Assembly (NCBI GenBank): GCA_964601275.1
Contig: CAZRMV010000010.1
Location: 62,001 to 126,000 of the forward strand
Direction: 5' to 3'
Origin: JAOZPE01 sp964601275
GTDB taxonomy: Bacteria > Krumholzibacteriota > Krumholzibacteriia > JAJRXK01
DNA length: 64,000 nt
Positions 16,748 to 24,884 of the stretch are shown one piece after another (position 1 is the first letter of the stretch; each line of letters opens with the position of its first letter). Position numbers and translations under genes: made by a program. The notes under the pieces were generated by a model that saw only the letters and a program-made list of their open reading frames with translations, ran no database searches and was not told the origin of the DNA.

Positions 16748-17382
16748 GTCCACGCCGGATCCTGGTGCTGGCCACGCGCAACCGCGGCAAGGTGGCCGAG
16801 ATGAGCCGCTTGTTCACCGACTTGCCGCTGGACGAGTTGCGGTGCGCCCTGGACTTTCCCGAACTGGAGGAAGTGGTCGAGGACGGGTCGAGCCTGGAGG
16901 AGAACGCGTTCCTGAAGGCGCGATCGACGGCGCAGGCGACCGGCCTGATGTGCATCGCCGACGACACCGGTCTCTTCGTCGACGCGCTGGACGGCGCGCC
17001 GGGCATCCACGCCGCGCGCTACGCCGGCGAGGGCTGCACCTACGAAGACAACTGCCGCAAGCTGCTGCGCGAACTGGAGGGGGTGGCGCCCCCTCGCACG
17101 GCGCGTTTCGAGACCGCGATGGTCTTCGTCGACCCGGCCGGGGTGGAGCACGTGGTGAAAGGGGTGCTGCAGGGAGAGATCCTCACCGCCCGGCGCGGCA
17201 CCGGCGGTTTCGGCTACGATCCGCTCTTCCAGGTCGAGGGCGAGAGCCGTACCCTGGCGGAGATGGCGCTGGAGGAGAAGAACCGGATCTCGCATCGCGC
17301 GCAGGCGGCGGCGGCGATGCATGAGTATCTCAAGGAGTACCTGGCGGAGTATCACCAGGGTTATCCGGGCGGGTTGGCTTGA
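16744..17382 (+). CDS. rdgB: dITP/XTP pyrophosphatase (RdgB/HAM1)
   Basis: 212 residues from the ATG at 16744. A GTG at 16738, with GGAG 7 bases before it, is the alternative start. RdgB hydrolyses dITP, XTP and related non-canonical purine nucleotides to monophosphates. Hallmarks: 'ILVLATRNRGKVAEM' at the N-terminus, 'SSLEENAFLKARSTA', 'CIADDTGLFVDALDGAPGI', 'GTGGFGYDPLF' and 'EEKNRISHRAQA'. It is the last gene of the housekeeping run and is followed by tRNA-Pro. See the leader frame at 16718-16747 for the unusual initiation context. Confidence 0.96.
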   Translation: MSPRRILVLATRNRGKVAEMSRLFTDLPLDELRCALDFPELEEVVEDGSSLEENAFLKARSTAQATGLMCIADDTGLFVDALDGAPGIHAARYAGEGCTYEDNCRKLLRELEGVAPPRTARFETAMVFVDPAGVEHVVKGVLQGEILTARRGTGGFGYDPLFQVEGESRTLAEMALEEKNRISHRAQAAAAMHEYLKEYLAEYHQGYPGGLA

Positions 17383-17418
17383 TCCAGCCGGCGCCGGATT
17401 CTCCGCCGAAGAAACGGT

Positions 17419-17495
17419 CGGGGCGTAGCGCAGCCTGGTAGCGCACCTGCTTTGGGAGCAGGGGGCCGCCGGTTCGAATCCGGCCGCCCCGACCA
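17419..17495 (+). tRNA. tRNA-Pro (anticodon TGG)
   Basis: A 77-nt cloverleaf with acceptor stem CGGGGCG/CGCCCCG, an A discriminator and encoded CCA. The anticodon loop TTTGGGA gives TGG, and the T-loop is TTCGAAT. It begins 36 bp after rdgB and may be co-transcribed with it. Confidence 0.96.
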
Positions 17496-17597
17496 AACCA
17501 CCCCGTTCTTCCCATCCCTCGACTCGAGCCCTTCCCGGTGCGAACGGTGGCCCGAGGCAAACCCAGCCTGCGGCTCTTGCGCCAGCCTGGATCCGGC

Positions 17598-18502
17598 TGC
17601 ATCCGGATCCCCAGGGCGAAGGCCCCGAAGGCGTCGGGTCCATCCTGGCCGTGGAATTCCTCCGATCGCAGCAGGAGGGTGAAGACGAAACGGACAGGAT
17701 CGCAGGTGAGAGCCAGTCCGGCCTGCACGTCGGCCAACAGGTAGCGCTTGTCCACCCGCAGGCTGTCCTTGAAGGTGTTGCGGCGAGGAAGATGTTGTGC
17801 AGGACCGCACGTAGCTCGACGCCTCCGAAGAGACACCATCCGAACGTGCGGGTGGGAGCAAAGAACTCGGAGCCGGGCAGGCTCGGCCGAATGCGAGGCG
17901 GGCCGTAATCGGAGGGAAGGTCGTTGCCAAGTCGGATGCTTCCTCCCCCGGAGGCCTGGACCAGGACGTTGCCCAGGGCGGCCCACACATGCGGCATGGC
18001 GTCCACCTCCAACCCGAGCGCACACAGCAACGGCAGGTGATCGAGCTTGCGGCCACTGCGCCATTTCATCTCGCGGCTGATCAGCACCGCCAGCTCGTTC
18101 CCCAGTTGATTGGCCCATCCACGGGGCGGCGGTGAGCCCCACTGCACCATAGAGCCAGCCCGCATAGGGTCGATCATCGGGGATGGGGAGGGGATTCTTG
18201 ATGCCCTCCGGCGTATGGATGTTTTGTCCGAAGGCGAAGTTGGTCCGCAGGTGTCCGTCCTCGATGAAGTAGGGAAGGGTGCGTGCTCCGGCGGACACCC
18301 ATTTCCAGCCCCGGTCCTTGCGGGTGATGTAGGAGAAACGGAGTCCGCTCGTGTAATGCCGGTCGCTCCGGCCGGTGGTGAAGACGTCATTCTCCCAGAG
18401 GGCGTTCCACACGCCTTTGCCGTCCGCCGATTGGGCCAGCATTGCCGCTGGTGCTCCCAGCAAGGCGATGGCAAACAGAATGATGGGCAAGAGGCGGTTC
18501 AA
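17598..18502 (-). pseudogene. broken LpxR-like lipid A deacylase gene
   Basis: Reading from a TTG at 18502, a signal peptide ('LLPIILFAIALLGAPAAML') is followed by LpxR-family blocks: 'WENDVFTTGRSDRHYTSG', 'FGQNIHTPEGI' and 'DDRPYAGWLYGAVGL'. Near 18150 the frame changes and resumes at 'GWANQLGNELAVL'. In intact LpxR roughly 35-40 residues lie between these blocks, including the catalytic His region, so this is a deletion plus frameshift. A second, single-base-type frameshift occurs near 17785 ('HNIFLA' then 'NTFKDSLRVDK'). The frame then reaches 'FGAFALGIRM', where the family normally ends, but has no stop before tRNA-Pro. LpxR removes 3'-acyloxyacyl groups from lipid A in the outer membrane. 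Sequencing or assembly error cannot be excluded. Confidence 0.75.
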
Positions 18503-18619
18503 GCAGTTCCCCGTTCGGCCCGGAAATCCTCTCTTGAGTTGGGGACCTCCCAGTGGGCAGTGGATGGCGAGGGAAGTCGAGCCTTGGACTCCCACGATCG
18601 AATCCCGAGTGAGGTTTCC

Positions 18620-19694
18620 ATGTCGAAGAGAGTCCTTCGTTTCGTGCTGGCTCCCATGCTCATCCTGATTCTCCTGCCCGCCGCGGCTCGCTCGGAGGAA
18701 CCCCTGGCCGACGGCAAGGCCATGGGGGAATCGACCACCTACACCTTCCTTCGCGGGTCCTACGTCTTCGGGGCGGGTTCTGCAGACCGCCGATTTCCTG
18801 AACGACAAGGAACTGGTCCAACCCACTTCCCTCCATGGCTACTTCAACTGGCCGTGGAACCGCCATGGGCGATGGGAGTTCCACAGCGGCATCGGTTGCG
18901 GGATCTCGACCAACTGGAAGCAGTACGACCCCGCGAACAATCCATACAACACTGCCATCGGATCGTTCCGCAATGCCTGCATCGATGTCAGCTTCTTCAA
19001 TGCCAGCTATGCTCTGAGTCCCCGCTGGAAGTTCGTGCGTGGACTCGACGGGACCCACTGGTCGAACGGGGGAACCCGCAAGCCGAACGCCGGGATCAAT
19101 GTCATCGGAACGCAACTGCTCCTACGCTATGGCTTGCAGCCCGAGCACCGCCTGCCGGAAAATGCAGTGATTCCCGAGTACAAGGATGACAGCGAATGGA
19201 TTGCCATCTTCATGGCGGGGTCACGGAACCTGATCGTCAACATTCCCAACGACGAGATCTGGAACGAGTACGTGGGCAACGATTTCGCGGTTCTGGATCT
19301 AGCTGTAGGTTACCACCGGCAGACAGGCTGGAGATCGAAACTCGGCGGTGGGGCCGAACTGGTGTACGACGAATCGATGACCGCCGCCATCGATGCCGAG
19401 GATGGCAGCGTAAACGATGTCAGCGCGTCCTTCGGGGACAAACTCGGCCTCGGCCTGTTCGGAGGGTACGAACAGGTGGTGTATCGCGCCGGACTTCTGG
19501 TGCAGTTGGGCTACACCATCCTGCGCAAGGACATCAAGGACAATCCCGATGTGACCCAGGGCCCCCGCTTCTACCAGAGGCTGGGTCTGAAGTACCATCT
19601 GTGGGCGAATACCTTCGTGGGCCTCAACGTCCACTTCCATGATTTCTCGCGTGCCGACCAACTCGTACTCAACATCGGGCGCCGGTGGAAGATG
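18620..19694 (+). pseudogene. broken PagL-like acyloxyacyl hydrolase (lipid A 3-O-deacylase) gene
   Basis: ATG at 18620 starts a signal peptide ('VLAPMLILILLPAAARS'). After about 50 codons the frame shifts near 18775 and continues at 'RVLQTADFLNDKEL'. The downstream frame carries the PagL-type motif 'GTHWSNGGTRKPNAGINV' (His and Ser of the active site). It also carries barrel strands ending 'HFHDFSRADQLVLNIGRRW', a normal family end, but no stop codon follows. The frame runs on into antisense YiiX sequence until 19931. Length and layout fit the long Bacteroidetes-type acyloxyacyl hydrolases. It diverges from the LpxR relic with a 117-bp gap. Both an N-terminal lesion and the loss of the 3' end are visible. 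Confidence 0.7.
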
Positions 19695-20310
19695 TCGAAT
19701 CCTTCCCATTTTCCTTCCATCGCAAGGAGTGCGGATCGAATCCTTCGACCAGGGTGGGTTTCACGATCTCGAAGTAGGGGGAGATGTCGAAATCCCGGGG
19801 AGCGAACAGGCTATGGTGGCGGATGTGCAGGAGTTCCTCGTGGAACTGGCGCCGATCGGCGTCGGGCGCGTTCTCCACGACGCTCTCGGGCAGAATGGGG
19901 TAGTGGATCGACTGGAACGCCTGCGCGATGAGCGACGAGCAGATGGCCCGGGTCGGATCACCACTGCCCAGGGCCAGAAGACGTCGGCGCCATCGTGTCG
20001 GCACCGGGGGCGTCGGAATGAGGTAGCGGGCCAGGTCGAGGATGTTCTTTAGGTCGTACCGATAGACGATCCGGGATCGGGCGTACTCGACCACCGCATC
20101 GATTTCCCCCGTCTGGAGTCCCACCGGGCGGCAGATCCGGGCGTGGAGGTTCCAGTACTTGCGCACGGAAACGGTCTGGACCCCTTCCAGCACATCGCCC
20201 TTCCGCAGGGAGGCGACCAAGGCCTCTGGTTTCCCGGTGCTGAGGCGAAGCTCACTTCGCCGTGGCCGGGAAAGGTGTTGGGCAAGAGCACGGCTGAATG
20301 GGTTCATCAT
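19669..20310 (-). CDS. YiiX/YebB-like NlpC/P60 cysteine hydrolase with internal deletion
   Basis: 213 residues. The C-terminal two thirds match permuted NlpC/P60 (YiiX-like) hydrolases: 'YDLKNILDLARYLIPTPP', 'GSGDPTRAICSSLIAQAF' (nucleophile Cys at about 124) and 'FDISPYFEIVKPTLVEGFD'. N-terminally 'RKGDVL' (about 36-41) joins directly to 'EGVQTVSVRKYWNLHARIC'. In intact relatives about 50 residues lie between these blocks and include the 'TH' catalytic histidine. The deletion is in frame. The last residues overlap the 3' end of the pagL relic on the other strand and look unlike a native C-terminus. Probably inactive. Confidence 0.6.
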   Translation of the reverse strand: MMNPFSRALAQHLSRPRRSELRLSTGKPEALVASLRKGDVLEGVQTVSVRKYWNLHARICRPVGLQTGEIDAVVEYARSRIVYRYDLKNILDLARYLIPTPPVPTRWRRRLLALGSGDPTRAICSSLIAQAFQSIHYPILPESVVENAPDADRRQFHEELLHIRHHSLFAPRDFDISPYFEIVKPTLVEGFDPHSLRWKENGKDSTSSTGARC

Positions 20311-20378
20311 CGAGCACCTTCGACGTCTTCCACGACCTTACGAAGGAAGAGCTTCGCGGTGTCAATCCCCTCGGCAAC
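20307..20378 (-). pseudogene. possible gene-tail relic upstream of the YiiX-like gene
   Basis: The minus-strand frame reads 'GIDTAKLFLRKVVEDVEGAR' and then TGA, which overlaps the YiiX-like ATG as ATGA. It looks like the end of a coding region coupled to that gene, but the frame is closed about 80 bp further upstream and no family is recognisable. It fits the decayed character of 17.6-20.4 kb. Confidence 0.25.
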
Positions 20379-20567
20379 CCCGGTCCTCCTGGATGGTGGT
20401 CGATCGCCAGCGCCGCCGCCACGGTGTCAGCCCTCGGCCAGCCCGGTCATCCGGGGGGCGAGAACCTCGTCGTCCCCGGCCTGGGAATGTGGGCGGCCCG
20501 ATGTCACGCCCGGAAGGCTACCCCGTATACGCCATCAGTCATTCGGCTCAAACGAAAGGACGACGAA

Positions 20568-21062
20568 ATGACGATGCTCTCGAAAACCAGTCCCCTGCGG
20601 TTTCTGGGCGTTCTGTTCCTGCTGACCCTGGCCGCTCCCCTTCTTTTCTCCGTTTCCGCCCAGGCGGCCGACCACTCCACTCCCGGAGTGGAAACCGTGG
20701 TCAAGGGTTCGGTCGACGACGCGGTCGCGAAACTGTCGAAGATGGTGTCGAACAACGGAATGATGGTGATGGGTGAACTCCATCAGGGCAAGGTCCTAAA
20801 GATGACCGGACTGAAGGTACAGTCAGAGACCGTGTTCGTGGGCAATCCCGATATCGGCAAGAAGCTCTTCAGTATCGACCGTTCCGCCGGATTGGTCGTG
20901 CCCTTCCGCATCAATATCTACCAGAACGAGTCGGGCCAGACCGTGGTCGCGTACATCAAGCCCTCCAAGCTGTTGGGTGAGTATCACAACGACAAGATCG
21001 ACATGATCGCGAAGATGCTCGACGGCAAGTTCGAAGGCCTCACCAAGATGATGGCGAAATAG
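20568..21062 (+). CDS. exported DUF302-domain protein
   Basis: 164 residues from the ATG at 20568 with AAAGGA upstream. A signal peptide (about 10-34, 'FLGVLFLLTLAAPLLFSV', ending near AQA) precedes a DUF302 domain (about 40-160): 'GSVDDAVAKLSKMVSNNG', 'VFVGNPDIGKKLFS', 'GLVVPFRINIYQNESGQ' and 'VVAYIKPSKLLG'. DUF302 proteins are small periplasmic or membrane proteins of unknown function, often near redox or metal-related genes. A GC-rich hairpin follows the stop, then a membrane protein gene on the same strand. Confidence 0.85.
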   Translation: MTMLSKTSPLRFLGVLFLLTLAAPLLFSVSAQAADHSTPGVETVVKGSVDDAVAKLSKMVSNNGMMVMGELHQGKVLKMTGLKVQSETVFVGNPDIGKKLFSIDRSAGLVVPFRINIYQNESGQTVVAYIKPSKLLGEYHNDKIDMIAKMLDGKFEGLTKMMAK

Positions 21063-21071
21063 TCCGACCGG

Positions 21072-21098
21072 GGGAGGGCCGGCCCGGCCGGCTCTCCC
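21072..21098 (+). terminator. GC-rich hairpin after the DUF302 gene
   Basis: GGGAGGGCCGG (21072-21082) pairs with CCGGCTCTCCC (21088-21098) with one G-U pair and a 5-nt loop, 9 bp after the stop codon. There is no T-run, so intrinsic termination is uncertain. Confidence 0.4.
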
Positions 21099-21151
21099 GC
21101 ACATCGGGTCGAGGCTGAACTCTCGCAAACCGTGGTCGGAAAGGACTCTCC

Positions 21152-21802
21152 ATGGACAGGATTCTCAAGGAAGAAACGATTCTGAGCGGGGTGATCCTGC
21201 TCATGGCGGGCATTTCTCCGAATCTCTTTCCGGCCGCCCTGGCGGGCGTTGCGAAGCTGGATGTCACCGGCAAGTACGTGCTGCTGCCGTCGATCGTCAT
21301 CCTGCTGGCGGGCGCCTTCCTGGCCTCCACGCGCGGTCATCACCGGTTGGCCAACCGGATCTGGGCGGGAATGCTGGCGGGTTTCGTTGGAACCTTGGGC
21401 CTGGAAGTCGTTCGCGCCACCAGCTTCCGACTGGGAGGGATGCCCGGGGACATGCCCCGGCTGCTCGGCGTGCTCCTGACCAACCGATTCATGTACGGGC
21501 CGTCGTTGGGTTCCGATCTCCTGGGCTGGGCTTACCATTTCTGGAACGGCATCAGTTTCGGCATCATCTTCACCGTTCTCTTCGGTCGTCCCCGCTTGAT
21601 CTGGGCGGTGATCTACGCCCAGTTGATCGGCATCGGACTGCTTCTGGGTCCGGTGGTGAAGTCCTTCGGCATCGGGTTCATGGGCAAGGACATGCCGGCC
21701 ATGCCCTTGACCGTCGTGGTGGCCCACCTGGTCTTCGGGGTGCTGCTGGCCGCGGTGGTGAGGCGCCGGGTCGCGGAGAAGGGTTGGCTTCTGGGCGGGT
21801 GA
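21152..21802 (+). CDS. integral membrane protein of unknown function
   Basis: 216 residues with about six hydrophobic helices: 'ILSGVILLMAGISPNLFPA', 'YVLLPSIVILLAGAFLAST', 'RIWAGMLAGFVGTLGLEVV', 'YHFWNGISFGIIFTVLF', 'AVIYAQLIGIGLLLGP' and 'VVVAHLVFGVLLAAVV'. Short charged loops contain 'GGMPGDMPRLLG', 'NRFMYGP' and 'FMGKDMPAMP'. No catalytic motif is evident and I do not recognise a named family. It follows DUF302 on the same strand, separated by 89 bp and a hairpin. A terminator-like hairpin lies downstream. Confidence 0.7.
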   Translation: MDRILKEETILSGVILLMAGISPNLFPAALAGVAKLDVTGKYVLLPSIVILLAGAFLASTRGHHRLANRIWAGMLAGFVGTLGLEVVRATSFRLGGMPGDMPRLLGVLLTNRFMYGPSLGSDLLGWAYHFWNGISFGIIFTVLFGRPRLIWAVIYAQLIGIGLLLGPVVKSFGIGFMGKDMPAMPLTVVVAHLVFGVLLAAVVRRRVAEKGWLLGG

Positions 21803-21860
21803 TCCGCCATTCCCGCCGGTCCAGGAAAAGAAGATCCGGTCGCTGCGGGTCGATTCAAAG

Positions 21861-21894
21861 AAGAAGCGGCGGTCCAGAGCGGGCCGCCGTTCTT
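21861..21894. terminator. bidirectional terminator-like hairpin
   Basis: AAGAAGCGGCGGTCC (21861-21875) pairs with GGGCCGCCGTTCTT (21881-21894), with one bulge and one mismatch and A/T-rich stem bases. It lies between the convergent membrane-protein and OsmC genes, where a two-way terminator is expected. Confidence 0.55.
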
Positions 21895-21930
21895 CTCGAG
21901 GTTGTGGAATCCCCGTGGAGAGCCGGGTGC

Positions 21931-22482
21931 TCAAGCGAGCGAGGAAGAGATCCTCACCGGGTTGCTGATTGTGTCCCAGATCGGGGAGTGTTCGTTCACG
22001 TAGTCGTGGAGTTGCTGGATCTGCTCCTTCGATGCATTCGCCGCCTTGACGTGGGTCTTGATGGTGAGGTCGGAAAGACCGGGGCGCATATCGCCCAGGT
22101 TCATGAACCCTTCCAGGCTTCCATTGGCGGTGATCTCGAAGCGCAATTCCTCCAGTTCGATGTCCTGTGCCGCGGCGTTGGCGGCGTACCCGACCGCCAG
22201 GCAGGCGGCCAGGGAACTGATCAGGGTTTCCGCCGGACTGATTCCCGCGTCGCCTCCGAGGATCTCCCGGGGTTCGTCGGTCAGCAGGGTGTGGGTCGTG
22301 GCATGGTCCGCGGTCTCCGCGCCCACCCGGTAGGCTTCCGTCTGGTGCTCGGCCTTCAAGCCGCCCTTCCACTGGGAACGGACGGTGAAGGTGAGGCGAC
22401 CGTTGGCGGGATCCTCCTTCACCGCTTCGATGGCGGTCATGAGATCGTCGACATTCACTCCATTGCGGACATTGGTTGACAT
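21931..22482 (-). CDS. OsmC-family protein, single-cysteine form
   Basis: 183 residues from the ATG at 22482 with a perfect AGGAGG. The OsmC fold is recognisable from 'GRLTFTVRSQWKGG', 'LLTDEPREILGGDAGISP', 'AETLISSLAACLAVGYAA' (peroxidatic Cys) and the C-terminal 'VNEHSPIWDTISNP'. In peroxide-reducing OsmC/Ohr proteins the latter block normally carries the second cysteine as '-CPV-'. Here it reads HSPI, so the resolving Cys is absent. The protein may have a different redox role or none. It stands alone, transcribed towards the convergent membrane-protein gene. Confidence 0.88.
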   Translation of the reverse strand: MSTNVRNGVNVDDLMTAIEAVKEDPANGRLTFTVRSQWKGGLKAEHQTEAYRVGAETADHATTHTLLTDEPREILGGDAGISPAETLISSLAACLAVGYAANAAAQDIELEELRFEITANGSLEGFMNLGDMRPGLSDLTIKTHVKAANASKEQIQQLHDYVNEHSPIWDTISNPVRISSSLA

Positions 22483-22667
22483 AGGCGCCTCCTGATGCGG
22501 GGGGATCCCAGTCAGTCTATGTGCGCGCTGGAAATGCCGCAACCTACAAAGTTCCAACGACTTACAAGGAAGACCACCGGGTCTGATAACCCGCTTGGAA
22601 TCGACCCGCAAGGGCTGTTCCCGCCTGCTGTGGCCTCCTGGATGGCCCGATACCCGGTCGCCGGTTC

Positions 22668-24380
22668 TCACCGAGGCGGCGGCCCGGTCAGGACCGTTCC
22701 TTCGAAATAGGGGATGAAGAGGATTTCTCCGTCGGCAAGGCGTTCGACCGGCTGCATCACCTGGTAGAAGTGCTTCAGGGTCGAAAGCTCCAACAGGAAT
22801 GGCGGGTTGTCGTAGAACCAGGCCAGAAAGAGACCGCCGCGAGGCCCGCGCATCTTCACCCGGCGTTCGAATTCCTTCAATTCCTGGTACTGGATCGAGA
22901 GATCGTGGCTCTGGTAACCCTTCTCCCGTGGTGAGCGGGGAGCGCGGAAGCCGCAGAGATAGAACACCGCATCGGGACGATTGGTGAGCATGCGTCCCTG
23001 GTACGTGCCCTGGCGGAGACGGGCGGCCAGTGGTGACGCTTGCCAGCGCGGCAGAGCGTAGACCGCGTCGCGCGTGCGGAAGTCGTGGAGATGGACGGGA
23101 AGATGGACAAGCCCGGCGACAACGGCCACGGCCAGGCCGGAGAGGACCGCGGCGAACGCGGGACGCAGCCGGCGTTGGTCTCTCCGGGAGCTCGTGACAA
23201 GGCCCAGCGCCAGCAACGCGGGAAGAACGGTAGGGGCGAGCAAGCGCTCATTGGGACGGTCCATGGCGCTGCGCGAGATCGCAAGGGCGAGCAACAGGAA
23301 GAAGATTCCACAGAAGAGGAGCAGGAAGAACGCCTCGTCCGCCGCTCGGCCGTGGGGGTCTTCGACGGAAGCTGCAACATGGGGAGTTCCGGTGGACGCG
23401 TTCCCGTGGCACGGTTCGTGGGTCGAGGACCTTCGCCGGGACAGGCTCCATGCGAACAGTCCCGCCCACAGAACCATGAATACACCCAACCAGGCCACGT
23501 CGGGCAGCCATCCGCTCCAGGACTCGCCCAGGAACAGTCGGGGCAGGGGCCTTCCCAGGAAGTGGAGGATCTGCCCCCAGTCCAACATCGCGGGATGCCG
23601 TGGTCCGGTCGGGCCCTCTCCCAGGCGGAGATTCCGGAGCACCCACAGTGCCGAGGGGAGAGACGCAGCCACGCCGAAGAGAAGGCTCTTCAGGAGCCTC
23701 GTTCTCCCGGTTTCCCGACGACCGACCAGGAGATAGATGGCTCCGCTCGAGATGAGGGCGACCCCCACGTAACGGGTGAGCGTGGCCAAGGCCGCGGCCG
23801 TGGCGGCCAGCCAGAATGCAGAAACGCGACCGCTATGCCGAAAGGTCGACAGTCGCTCGATCGTCAGCAGGCACAACGCGCTGAAGAGCAACTCGGACCA
23901 CAAGGTGCAGGCGCTCCGCAAGAGGGGGTAGGCGAAGACCGCGGCGGCGGCCAGCATCCAGACCGCAACGGTCGAGGCCTGGCGGCGGCGGAGCCAGGCC
24001 ACCGAAAAGCCCAGCAGGCCCCCGTAGAGCACGCACTGGAACAGCCAGGCCACCTGGTCGGCTCTCCGTCCCAGCGCGGTGGGCAGGCTCAACAGGAAGG
24101 GAAGGAGCGGGGGCCAGGCGCTGAAGATGCTGCCGTCGTAGTCCAGCATCCTCCCTCCGTGGGCCAGGCTCTCCGCGGCCGAGAGGTAACTGACCGAGTC
24201 GGGACTGATGCCCAATCCCAGGCCCCGGGTGAAAAGGAAGACGAACAGCATGCCTCCCAAGGCCGCGGCCCATGCGGGGAGCCAGCGCAGCTGGAACCAG
24301 CTGCCGGGGCCCGGCCGGGTTCCTCCTGCGTCGCGCGAGGGCCGAGCCGCTTTCCTCGACGAGACGGACTTGTGGCCCAC
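22668..24380 (-). CDS. polytopic membrane glycosyltransferase, GT39-like
   Basis: About 570 residues from a GTG at 24380, with AGGAAGG 8 bases upstream; an ATG at 24560 would add an unlikely 60-residue extension. About ten to twelve hydrophobic helices follow a basic N-terminus. The first extracytoplasmic loop holds acidic residues in 'GISPDSVSYLSAAESLAHG', as in GT-C transferases of the ArnT/dolichyl-phosphate-mannose type. The C-terminal 120 residues ('GTYQGRMLTNRPDAVFYLCG') are soluble. It probably transfers a lipid-linked sugar outside the inner membrane; donor and acceptor are unknown. It diverges from the DUF1858/nitrilase operon. Confidence 0.72.
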   Translation of the reverse strand: MGHKSVSSRKAARPSRDAGGTRPGPGSWFQLRWLPAWAAALGGMLFVFLFTRGLGLGISPDSVSYLSAAESLAHGGRMLDYDGSIFSAWPPLLPFLLSLPTALGRRADQVAWLFQCVLYGGLLGFSVAWLRRRQASTVAVWMLAAAAVFAYPLLRSACTLWSELLFSALCLLTIERLSTFRHSGRVSAFWLAATAAALATLTRYVGVALISSGAIYLLVGRRETGRTRLLKSLLFGVAASLPSALWVLRNLRLGEGPTGPRHPAMLDWGQILHFLGRPLPRLFLGESWSGWLPDVAWLGVFMVLWAGLFAWSLSRRRSSTHEPCHGNASTGTPHVAASVEDPHGRAADEAFFLLLFCGIFFLLLALAISRSAMDRPNERLLAPTVLPALLALGLVTSSRRDQRRLRPAFAAVLSGLAVAVVAGLVHLPVHLHDFRTRDAVYALPRWQASPLAARLRQGTYQGRMLTNRPDAVFYLCGFRAPRSPREKGYQSHDLSIQYQELKEFERRVKMRGPRGGLFLAWFYDNPPFLLELSTLKHFYQVMQPVERLADGEILFIPYFEGTVLTGPPPR

Positions 24381-24529
24381 CGGGGTCACCTTCCTGGAGA
24401 GCAAGGGAGGAGTCGGACCGGCGCGACCGGCCCCAAGCAGGGTACGCCGCCGCTCGCGTCCCACCGCGGCGGCATTTCCACGATCATCATACCCGACCGG
24501 GGGCGTGGTTCCACGGATTTGATGGAGAG

Positions 24530-24557
24530 TTCTTGCGGCAAGGAACCCTCGTATACT
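24530..24557 (+). promoter_or_regulatory. possible promoter of the DUF1858-nitrilase operon
   Basis: A good -10 box TATACT (24552-24557) lies 30 bp before the start codon. The best -35 candidate is TTCTTG at 24530-24535 with a 16-bp spacer, which is weak. The rare AT-rich patch in GC-rich surroundings is the main support. Confidence 0.4.
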
Positions 24558-24587
24558 CATTGGAGGGAAATCGAAGGAGGTCCAAGC

Positions 24588-24884
24588 ATGGAGATCACCG
24601 GCGACATCCAGATCGAGGACCTGGTGAACCAGTGTCCACCCTCGGTCGCGTTGCTGCGGAAGTTCGGTATCCGTTGCATCCAGTGCGGCGAGCCTCTCTG
24701 GGGCACGCTGGCCACGGCGGCCGAGGAGAAGGGCATCACCGATCTCACCCCGATCCTGCAGGCCCTGAGGAAGGAATGTGACCGGGCCGGAGCGGGGGAT
24801 GGGGAGGAGGAGAACCCGAAGATGGATCCGGCAGCTCCCGGATCGTTGACGCCCAAGACCGATGACGAGGCCCCGTCATCGTGA
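24588..24884 (+). CDS. DUF1858 redox-disulfide domain protein
   Basis: 98 residues, with GAAGGAGG before the ATG. Residues 5-65 match DUF1858: 'IQIEDLVNQCPPSVALLRKF', 'GIRCIQCG' (CxxC) and 'LATAAEEKGITDLTPIL'. This domain carries a redox-active disulfide and often accompanies hybrid cluster proteins. The C-terminal 30 residues are acidic and probably disordered. The stop overlaps the start of the nitrilase-family gene (GTGA), so the two are made together. The function of the pair is unknown; a thiol or redox input to the hydrolase is a guess. Confidence 0.85.
   Translation: MEITGDIQIEDLVNQCPPSVALLRKFGIRCIQCGEPLWGTLATAAEEKGITDLTPILQALRKECDRAGAGDGEEENPKMDPAAPGSLTPKTDDEAPSS

Noticed and set aside
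20358..20363. TTGACA on the minus strand upstream of the YiiX-like gene
   Set aside because: The expected -10 region (CGTAAG) is poor, and the hexamer falls in a possible gene-tail relic.
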